Below, in pieces: positions 58,106-64,000 of a stretch of DNA of 64,000 bases. Position numbers and translations under genes: made by a program. Position 1 is the first letter of the stretch, and every line of letters starts with the position of its first letter. Where the stretch lies: NCBI GenBank assembly GCA_905142475.1, contig LR990730.1:4712001-4776000 (forward strand), in the 5' to 3' direction. Source of the DNA: Xanthomonas hydrangeae. GTDB taxonomy: Bacteria > Pseudomonadota > Gammaproteobacteria > Xanthomonadales > Xanthomonadaceae. A model generated the notes under the pieces. The model did not search any database and was not told the DNA's origin. It saw only the letters and a list, made by a program, of their open reading frames with translations.

Positions 58106-58132
58106 AGCACCGTTGGATATTTCTGGTCGAGG

Positions 58133-58244
58133 GCGCGGTGCCCCTCACCGCTCGCAGGACACGCCGCAAGTACGTCCATGAAGGCTCGGTGGCGGCATCC
58201 ATGCCGCCACACGGTCCCGCAAGCGGCGAGGACACCGCACCAGA
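58133..58244 (+). repeat. Composite repeat, unit A copy 3
   Basis: Well-preserved unit A: gcggtgcccctcaccgctcgc at the left, ggacacgccgcaagtacgtcc, the palindrome ggcggcatccatgccgcc, and gcaagcggcgaggacaccgc at the right. Confidence 0.87.
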
Positions 58245-58297
58245 GACTCTGCTGATTGCTTTGTTTAAAACCATGCACACCGACCATCTCGATTGGT

Positions 58298-58399
58298 CCT
58301 TGCCGGCTCACCATCGTGGGACCTTACGCGGCATGGATGCCGCGTAAGAGCCTACATGGACGTACTTGCGGCGTGTCCCGCGATGGTGGGCCGGCAAGG
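58298..58399 (+). repeat. Composite repeat, unit B copy 4
   Basis: A 102-base unit with ccttgccggctcaccatcgt and gcgatggtgggccggcaagg ends and the inner palindrome ttacgcggcat gg atgccgcgtaa. It is joined to unit A by the ccatgcacaccgaccatctc linker, in the same orientation as at 25.5 kb. The end change cggc/gccgg is matched on both arms, a compensatory difference. Confidence 0.87.
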
Positions 58400-58796
58400 G
58401 CCTGCAGCCAACCCGCAGATCAATTGCTCAGCAGCCGATTCCTTCATAGAACCCAAGGCTCCCCATAACAACCGAGATGTCACAGCCTGAACAAAAGTGG
58501 CTGACAAAACATCGCAAGCCATGGGCTACCGGGTAGCGACGGCCCACCTAGAACCAGCATGTACGAGTGGCAGATGCCCACCGAGCGACGGCAGAGCCTC
58601 TTGATAGTGGCGAAGTAATCTTGTCAGCCGCTCCAAGCCCCGCCAAGCGCGCATGCGCCACACAGCTGCATTGCTGAGTAAAGTAGCGATAAGGTGTTGG
58701 TCTGTGATGCAGTGCCGAGGCAGCGCACTGTCGCCGCCAACGACCAATCGACTCAACACAGCTCACCCCTGCCAGACCCATTCCTCCGGAGCCTGC

Positions 58797-59573
58797 ATGC
58801 GCCTTGCCACCGTGTTTCGATCCATCGTGTTGTTGGCGCTGACAAGCTGCAGCAGCCTTGCCGGCGCTGCCGGTCCAATCGACGCGTTGAATCGAGCGCG
58901 CGCATTGATCGTGGTGACCACACCGGACTGGAACAGCACGCAGGCGCGCCTGCAGACATTCACCCGTGTGGATGGCCACTGGCAACCGGCCGCACCAGGG
59001 TTTGCGGTTGCGCTGGGACGCCATGGCAGCGCCTGGGGCGATGGCCTGCATCCTGCACAGACGCAAGGCCTGCAGAAGCGCGAGGGCGACGGCCGCAGCC
59101 CGGCCGGTGTCTTCGCCATCGGCCCGGCCTTCGGTTATGCCCCGAGTATCGACAGCACGATGCCGTACCAAGCGATGACCGCCACCAACTACTGCATGGA
59201 TGTACCGAGCTCGCCGCTGTACAACCGCATCGTCGATGCCGCCCAGGTCGGTGAAGCCGCAGTGGCCGGCTCGACCGAGCCGATGCGGCTGGACCTGCAA
59301 CATCCCGGCGATGCACGCTACAGCGAGGGCTTCGTGATCGCGCACAACCCCAGCGCCATCCCCGGTCATGGCAGCTGCATCTTCGCCCACCTATGGCGCA
59401 CGCCAGGCCAGTTCACCGCCGGTTGCACCGCCATGGCGCCGGCCGATATGCAACGCCTGCTGGCCTGGTTGAAGCCCGACGACAAACCGCTGTTCGTGCT
59501 GTTGCCGCGTGCCGAATACGCACGCTTGCAAGCGCAGTGGCAGCTGCCCAAGTTGAAGGACGCCGCACGATGA
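58797..59573 (+). CDS. Exported L,D-transpeptidase-fold (YkuD-like) protein
   Basis: A 258-residue exported protein with CCGGAG before the ATG and a signal peptide (MRLATVFRSIVLLALTSCSSLAGAAG; a lipoprotein is possible through the TSC/SSC cysteine). The YkuD-like pattern is visible: ALGRHGSAWGDGLH, KREGDGRSPAGVFAIGPAFGY, EGFVIAHNPSAIPGHGSCIFAHLW and FTAGCTAMAPADM, where the last cysteine is the candidate nucleophile. Such proteins cross-link or attach murein stems. The stop overlaps the permease start by ATGA. Activity is inferred; the motif HG...GC is slightly unlike the classical SHGCxR. Confidence 0.83.
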   Translation: MRLATVFRSIVLLALTSCSSLAGAAGPIDALNRARALIVVTTPDWNSTQARLQTFTRVDGHWQPAAPGFAVALGRHGSAWGDGLHPAQTQGLQKREGDGRSPAGVFAIGPAFGYAPSIDSTMPYQAMTATNYCMDVPSSPLYNRIVDAAQVGEAAVAGSTEPMRLDLQHPGDARYSEGFVIAHNPSAIPGHGSCIFAHLWRTPGQFTAGCTAMAPADMQRLLAWLKPDDKPLFVLLPRAEYARLQAQWQLPKLKDAAR

Positions 59574-60877
59574 GCACACCGGTTCCTGCGCCCGATTCCA
59601 CTGGGCTGGTGCGCGTCGTCAGCCGTTGGCAGATCGTCGGATTGTCGATCAACGATGTGATCGGCAGCGGCATCTATCTGCTGCCGGCGGCCACTGCCGC
59701 ATTGTTGGGGCCAATGAGCCTGTGGGCGGTGATGCTGGCCGGCCTGGCGGTGGCCTTGCTGGTGTTGTGCTATGCGCAGGCGGCGAGTTATTTCGATACG
59801 CCTGGCGGTAGTTATCTGTATACGCGCGAGGCGTTCGGCCCCTTCGTCGGTTTTCAGATCGGCTGGATGATCTGGCTCACCCGCATCAGTTCGGCAGCCG
59901 CATTGAGCAACGGCCTGGCCGACGCGGTCGCGCGGTTCTGGCCGACCGTCGCCACCGAGCAGTGGGCACGTCTGCTGGTGGTGGTCGGCTCATTGGGATT
60001 GCTCACCGCCATCAATGTGATCGGAGTGAAATCGGCCGCGCGCACCGGCATCGCCCTGGTGGTCGGCAAGCTGGTGCCGCTGCTGTTGTTCGTGGCAATC
60101 GGCCTGTTCTATGTAGATTGGTCGTGGGCTTTCGCCGGCACCGCGCCGGACTTGCGCGACCTAGGCAATCTAGGCGAAGCCGCCTTGTTGTTGCTGTTCG
60201 CCTATGCGGGATTCGAAAATATTCCTGCGGCCGCTGGCGAGTACCGCAACCCACGACGCGATGTGCCGTTCGCACTGATCACCATGATCGTCACCGTCAC
60301 ATTGATCTACGCAGCGGTACAAGTCGTCGCACAAGGCACGCTGCCCAATCTTGCCGCCTCGGCCACGCCGTTGGCCGATGCCGCAAGCCGCTTCGGTGGC
60401 GAAGCGCTGGCGCTGATCCTCACCGTTGGCGCCACCATTTCCATCCTCGGCACCACCAGCAACACGGTGATGCTCGGGCCACGCTTTTTGTTCGCACTCG
60501 CACAAGATGGCTATGGCCCGGCATTTCTGGCGCGCGTGCATCCGCGCTTCCACACCCCCGCAGCGGCAGTGATCACCCAAGGCGTGTTGTCGCTTGGATT
60601 GGCGTTGTCCGGGTCGTTTACCCAACTGGCGCTGTTGTCGATGGTCACGCGGCTGTTTGCGTATATCGGCACGGCTGCGGCGGTCATCGTGCTGGCGCGT
60701 CGTTACCGGCAACGTACCGACACCTTGCGTCTACCGGGTGGGCCAGCCATTCCCATCGCCGCACTGCTGTTGTCGCTTGGCCTGCTGGCCAGTGCCAGCT
60801 GGCAGAATCTGGCCGCCGCCGGCATCGCCTTGCTGGTGGGCTGGGCATTTTATCTGTTCCCACGCAAGCAGGCCTGA
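59570..60877 (+). CDS. APC superfamily amino acid permease
   Basis: A 435-residue inner-membrane transporter with about 12 hydrophobic helices. The APC opening VVSRWQIVGLSINDVIGSGIYLLPAATAALLG holds the substrate-binding GSGI motif; TPGGSYLYTREAFGPFVGFQIGWM and LLFAYAGFENIPAAAGEYRNPRRDVPFAL are the next family markers. It is translationally coupled to the L,D-transpeptidase-fold gene. The context suggests uptake of amino acids or small peptides derived from the wall, but the substrate cannot be read. Confidence 0.9.
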   Translation: MSTPVPAPDSTGLVRVVSRWQIVGLSINDVIGSGIYLLPAATAALLGPMSLWAVMLAGLAVALLVLCYAQAASYFDTPGGSYLYTREAFGPFVGFQIGWMIWLTRISSAAALSNGLADAVARFWPTVATEQWARLLVVVGSLGLLTAINVIGVKSAARTGIALVVGKLVPLLLFVAIGLFYVDWSWAFAGTAPDLRDLGNLGEAALLLLFAYAGFENIPAAAGEYRNPRRDVPFALITMIVTVTLIYAAVQVVAQGTLPNLAASATPLADAASRFGGEALALILTVGATISILGTTSNTVMLGPRFLFALAQDGYGPAFLARVHPRFHTPAAAVITQGVLSLGLALSGSFTQLALLSMVTRLFAYIGTAAAVIVLARRYRQRTDTLRLPGGPAIPIAALLLSLGLLASASWQNLAAAGIALLVGWAFYLFPRKQA

Positions 60878-60964
60878 GGGTTTCGCAACACACTCGCGCA
60901 GGGCTCACGCACACCTAACCCCGCGCGCCCAACGCTGCAGCTCTCACCTGCATGGGAGTTTGCG

Positions 60965-61462
60965 ATGAAACTGCGCCGTGTCTACAGCACACCCGATATC
61001 GCTAGTGCGCAACGCGTCATGCAGGCCGCACGCAGCGCAGGCATCGACAACGATGCGCTGTCGCTGATTGCCCGTTCGGATATCGAGCTGGAAGACGTGC
61101 CTGACGAGCGCAAGAATGCCAAGACCGATTTTCTTCCCGCTGCCGCGCGTGGCGCCGCAACGGGCGGTGCCGCAGGCTTGGTCGCCGGTCTGGTTGCCAT
61201 CGCAGTGCCTCCCATCGGCCTCACCATTGCCGGGGCCGGCGTCATGGCGCTGGCAGGCGCGCTGGTCGGCACCTGGTCGTCTGCACTGATCGGGGCCACC
61301 GTACCCGATCCGATCCGTCGCCAGTTCGAAGAGGAAATTCAGGCCGGGCGCGTCCTGGTGATCATCGATGCCGACGAGCCATCGCTGCTGCATGCCGAAA
61401 CCAGCCTGGTGGCTGCGGGTGCCACGCCGCTCCCCTACGAAGCCGCTTCAGCGTCAACTTGA
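60965..61462 (+). CDS. DUF1269-like membrane-associated protein
   Basis: A 165-residue protein with a GGGAG site before the ATG. The N-terminus (MKLRRVYSTPDIASAQRVMQAARSAGIDNDALSLIARSDIELEDVP) and the C-terminus (FEEEIQAGRVLVIIDADEPSLLHAETSLVAAGATPLPY) look like the two halves of a ferredoxin-like regulatory domain. Between them lies a Gly/Ala-rich hydrophobic stretch of about 45 residues (GAATGGAAGLVAGLVAIAVPPIGLTIAGAGVMALAGALVGT) that may enter the membrane. The pattern recalls DUF1269/general-stress proteins; the function is unknown. Confidence 0.72.
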   Translation: MKLRRVYSTPDIASAQRVMQAARSAGIDNDALSLIARSDIELEDVPDERKNAKTDFLPAAARGAATGGAAGLVAGLVAIAVPPIGLTIAGAGVMALAGALVGTWSSALIGATVPDPIRRQFEEEIQAGRVLVIIDADEPSLLHAETSLVAAGATPLPYEAASAST

Positions 61463-61646
61463 ATGCAACCAGACGTAGGCCGACAGCGCGCTGATTGCAT
61501 AAGGCGTCATTTCGACGTCGCATGCAGTAGAAAGGCGCAAATACCTCATCGCAGCACGGTGTTTTGATGCACTCCTCACCTGCCCTGGCAATGGATTTAA
61601 CACCTGCCGACCTACGGTAGCTGGCACATTCACCGTGGAGACGAGC

Positions 61647-61931
61647 ATGAACGTGCCGTATCAGATTCCAGGCCGTGCGCCGGACGAAGACCGCAGCCAG
61701 AATATATCCAACTATTGGCGCGAGCGCTTCACCGAAGAGCCGTATTACACCGAAGGTGACCGTTACGAAGACTACGAGGGTGCCTACCTGGCGGGACATG
61801 AGGCACGTATCCGCGAAAACGCGCGTGCCTATGATCAGGTAGAAGCCGAATTGCACCGCGAATGGGAAGCCAATCGCGGCACCGAAGGTTTGAGCTGGAG
61901 CAAGGCCCGTCACGCAGTCAAGCGTGCCTAG
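61647..61931 (+). CDS. Small acidic soluble protein, unknown function
   Basis: A 94-residue charged protein. The ATG at 61647 has GGAG 6 bases upstream; the in-frame GTG at 61635 does not. The sequence is rich in Glu, Arg and Tyr (NISNYWRERFTEEPYYTEGDRYEDYEGAYLAGHEARIRENARAYDQVEAELHREWE). The first 40 residues look unstructured and the remainder forms a helix. A terminator-type hairpin follows directly. It follows the DUF1269-like gene and may belong to the same stress-related group; no family is recognised. Confidence 0.7.
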   Translation: MNVPYQIPGRAPDEDRSQNISNYWRERFTEEPYYTEGDRYEDYEGAYLAGHEARIRENARAYDQVEAELHREWEANRGTEGLSWSKARHAVKRA

Positions 61932-61982
61932 GAAAATGCGACAGACTTTGTCACCGGCGATAGCAAGTCAAAGCCCTGAAAA

Positions 61983-62013
61983 CAACAACGCCACCGTCGA
62001 GGTGGCGTTGTTG
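61983..62013. terminator. Bidirectional terminator
   Basis: A 13-bp perfect stem (caacaacgccacc / ggtggcgttgttg) with a 5-base loop between convergent genes. The A/T-rich stem base gives a short T-rich end on both strands. Confidence 0.85.
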
Positions 62014-62034
62014 TATCAGCGTGTGGGGCAGGCA

Positions 62035-62472
62035 TCAGTCCAGTGGCGGCGGTGCCGCGCGCGAAATAGGCAACCGGTTGTCGATATCCATCGCATCGCG
62101 GGTGTTCTTCTGCACCGCAACCGCACCGAACAAACTCAATGCATACGCCATCGCGTAAAAACCTTTCTCGCTGAGCAACAAGGTCGCGTTGATCAAGCCA
62201 ATCGCCAATAGCAGCAGTGCGATGATCAGCGAGAACCAGCAGATCGCGTAATACAGTCCCGTCACCGGAATACCGTCCGCGCGGTCACGCACACTCTTCT
62301 GCAACGACACCGATGCGAACAAGCCAAACAGCAGCAACGTAAAGTAGTAACCTTTTTCGTTGAGCATCATCTGCGCATTCCACAACCCGATCAGGTAGGC
62401 AACGCTGCCCAGCAGCAATGCGGCCCAGGATGCGGCGATAAAAGCGGGTGAAGTTTTTTGCGTGGCAGCCAT
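62035..62472 (-). CDS. yiaA: YiaA/YiaB family inner membrane protein
   Basis: A 145-residue protein with four hydrophobic helices forming two tandem YiaAB repeats: [54 protein letters not shown] and then [50 protein letters not shown]. The shared (N/S)EKG(Y/F)Y and QK..RD motifs fix the family. AAGGAG precedes the ATG. The role is unknown, though relatives are linked to stress in E. coli. Confidence 0.92.
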   Translation of the reverse strand: MAATQKTSPAFIAASWAALLLGSVAYLIGLWNAQMMLNEKGYYFTLLLFGLFASVSLQKSVRDRADGIPVTGLYYAICWFSLIIALLLLAIGLINATLLLSEKGFYAMAYALSLFGAVAVQKNTRDAMDIDNRLPISRAAPPPLD

Positions 62473-62642
62473 GGAAACTCCTTTTCATGGTGAAGCAGGA
62501 ACGTGGGACGCATACGTCTCACAGAGAAAGTGATCTACGACAAGGCGGCCTCGAAGGCGTCGTGTAAGGTACTTGAAAACCCGACGCGGGACACGTTGCG
62601 GGAGGCTGCAGCGTCACCGCGCCTTATCCCCTGGAGGACCAC

Positions 62643-63821
62643 ATGTCTGTCCGACGTCTGCTTGCACTGGCCTGCTCGGCCACGCTGTTCACCACCGGCG
62701 CCGCATTTGCAGCGCCCGCCGCCGCACCTGCAGCGGCCATTCCCAAGGCGCAGTGGCCATTCCAGGCCACCACCGTTGCCGATTTCGACGAACCCTGGGC
62801 GATGACCTTCCTGCCTGACGGCAGTTTGCTGGTCAGCGAAAAACGCGGCTCGCTGATGCGGCTTGATCCCAAGACCAAGCGCAAAAGCGCCATCACCGGC
62901 ATCCCGACCGTGGCCTACGGCGGCCAGGGCGGCTTTGGCGATGTGCTCGCGCACCCGCGCTTTGCCCGCAATGGCCTGGTCTATGTGAGTTACGCCGAGC
63001 CTGGCGAAGGCGATACACGCGGCGGTGGCGTGGCGCGGGCCAAACTGACCCTGGATGCCACCGGCGGCGGCACGCTGTCGGACTTCAAGGTGATCTGGCG
63101 TCAGGACCCCAAGGTCACCGGCAATGGGCACTTCGGGCACCGCCTGGCGTTCGATCAGGCCGGCAAACTGTGGATCAGCTCCAGCGAACGGCAGAAATTC
63201 ACCCCCGCGCAGGACATGAAAGCCAATCTCGGCAAGCTGATCCGGCTCAACGACGACGGCAGCGTGCCGGCCGACAATCCCTTTGTTGCCCAAGGCGGTG
63301 TCGCCGCGCAAGTGTGGTCGCTGGGCCATCGCAACATCCTGGGCATCGCATTCGACAGCAAGGGCCGCTTGTGGGAACACGAAATGGGCCCGATGGGCGG
63401 CGATGAGCTGAATCTGATCCAACGCGGCGCCAACTATGGTTACCCGATCGTCTCCAACGGCGACAACTACGACGGCACCCCGATTCCCGATCACAACACC
63501 CGCCCGGAATTCGCCGCGCCCAAGATCAGCTGGACACCGGTGATCTCGCCGGCCGGCTTTGTGATCTACAGCGGCAAGCAGTTCCCGACATGGCGCGGCA
63601 ACGGCTTCATCGGCGGGTTGTCGTCGATGGCGTTGGTGCAGGTCTCGCTCGGCGATCAGCCGCGCGAGGTGGCCCGCTACGACATGGGCGCGCGTATCCG
63701 CGAAGTGGAACAAGGGCCGGATGGCGCGCTGTGGTTGCTGGAAGACGAAGCCAGTGGCAGTACCGGGCGTTTGCTCAAGCTGACACCTAAAAGCAAGGCC
63801 GCAGTCGAGAACGATGCGTAA
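62643..63821 (+). CDS. yliI: PQQ-dependent aldose sugar dehydrogenase (YliI/Asd-like)
   Basis: A 392-residue exported quinoprotein of the soluble glucose dehydrogenase beta-propeller family, oxidising aldoses in the periplasm. GGAGG precedes the ATG, and the signal peptide is MSVRRLLALACSATLFTTGAAFA. Family segments are FDEPWAMTFLPDGSLLVSEKRG, GNGHFGHRLAFDQAGKLWISSSER (His and Arg of the active site), VWSLGHRNILGIAFDSKGRLWEHEMGPMGGDELN and REVEQGPDGALWLLEDE. The cofactor PQQ must be made elsewhere in the genome. The gene is alone on its strand at the window end. Confidence 0.93.
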   Translation: MSVRRLLALACSATLFTTGAAFAAPAAAPAAAIPKAQWPFQATTVADFDEPWAMTFLPDGSLLVSEKRGSLMRLDPKTKRKSAITGIPTVAYGGQGGFGDVLAHPRFARNGLVYVSYAEPGEGDTRGGGVARAKLTLDATGGGTLSDFKVIWRQDPKVTGNGHFGHRLAFDQAGKLWISSSERQKFTPAQDMKANLGKLIRLNDDGSVPADNPFVAQGGVAAQVWSLGHRNILGIAFDSKGRLWEHEMGPMGGDELNLIQRGANYGYPIVSNGDNYDGTPIPDHNTRPEFAAPKISWTPVISPAGFVIYSGKQFPTWRGNGFIGGLSSMALVQVSLGDQPREVARYDMGARIREVEQGPDGALWLLEDEASGSTGRLLKLTPKSKAAVENDA

Positions 63822-63880
63822 CGCCTGGATCGCTGCGCCAATGCGTGCTGCATCAAGTAGCAGCACTGAGTGATGACTCG

Positions 63881-63918
63881 CACCATCGCCATGCGCTCGT
63901 TGAGCGCTGGCGATGGTG
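63881..63918. terminator. Long hairpin after the sugar dehydrogenase gene
   Basis: A 10-bp outer stem (caccatcgcc / ggcgatggtg) plus an inner gcgctc / gagcgc pair form one extended hairpin 60 bases past the stop. There is no T run, so it may be a REP-like 3' structure or a weak terminator. Confidence 0.55.
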
Positions 63919-64000
63919 ACGATCAAGCAGATTGCCTACGTAGCAATTTGGCGTCAGCCATCAGTTACTGCAGCACTTTCAGGGATCGCTGCGGCGCTGC

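Larger units (their letters stand above)
58106..58796. other. Repeat-bearing intergenic region
   Basis: 691 bases: unit A (58133), linker, unit B (58298), then about 390 bases without a credible gene before the L,D-transpeptidase-like start. Confidence 0.65.

Noticed and set aside
63965..64000. Possible end of a minus-strand gene (…RSLKVLQ stop)
   Set aside because: Only 11 codons lie in the window, too few to support a gene.

Overview
The window is a high-GC gammaproteobacterial chromosome segment that I assign to Xanthomonas (family Xanthomonadaceae). Reasons: a killing-type T4SS substrate with a Xanthomonas VirB-interacting C-terminal domain (XVIPCD), GTAG/REP-type and composite inverted hairpin repeats, GAATCCC heptamer arrays, a Rho factor with a Gln/Gly/Asn-rich insertion, and a gene order of core genes (topA-tsaC, priA, rpoH, ung, ftsEX, rhlB/trx, rho, icd-aceK, queF) that looks like this genus. 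I cannot fix the species from sequence alone.

Layout. 1-9.4 kb: 3' end of topA, tsaC, two paralogous small exported proteins, an SDR oxidoreductase, a small lipoprotein, sppA, a MATE pump, a DUF3106 protein and a single-pass membrane protein. 9.4-12.3 kb: a noncoding stretch holding two perfect DnaA boxes as an inverted repeat, then priA, then a GTAG/REP hairpin. 12.4-14.4 kb: an overlapping operon of a Coa1-like membrane protein, a NYN-LOTUS putative RNase and a GST. 14.5-25.4 kb: NDH-2, a TRIC-like protein, rpoH, ung plus a double-receiver protein, ftsEX, the helicase rhlB, divergent thioredoxin, and rho with a strong terminator. 25.4-36 kb: a composite repeat, a TonB-like protein, aceK, monomeric icd, small exported proteins, queF and an M20 amidohydrolase. 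35.1-43 kb: an MdtABC-like RND efflux operon with two different permeases and no outer-membrane channel gene. 43-50 kb: repeats, a DUF1338 (HglS-like) enzyme, and exported, EF-hand, HAD and CPXCG small proteins.

50-61 kb is the most interesting part and is dominated by peptidoglycan enzymes: a VanX-like dipeptidase; a putative antibacterial T4SS effector (muramidase-like N-terminus, peptidoglycan-binding domain, XVIPCD tail) preceded by an LprI-domain lipoprotein that is the likely immunity protein and by a second lipoprotein; an AmiD-like lipoprotein amidase; a secreted NlpC/P60 endopeptidase overlapping an L-Ala-D/L-Glu epimerase (a YkfC-YkfB arrangement); an L,D-transpeptidase-fold protein overlapping an amino-acid permease. 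These genes could cut, recycle and re-import murein peptides as well as attack the walls of competitors.

61-64 kb ends with small membrane or soluble hypothetical proteins, a YiaA/YiaB protein and a PQQ-type aldose sugar dehydrogenase. Three loci (25.5, 43.2 and 58.2 kb) carry copies of a roughly 265-bp composite element made of two related hairpin units in inverted orientation, and a solo 102-bp unit lies at 43.5 kb.
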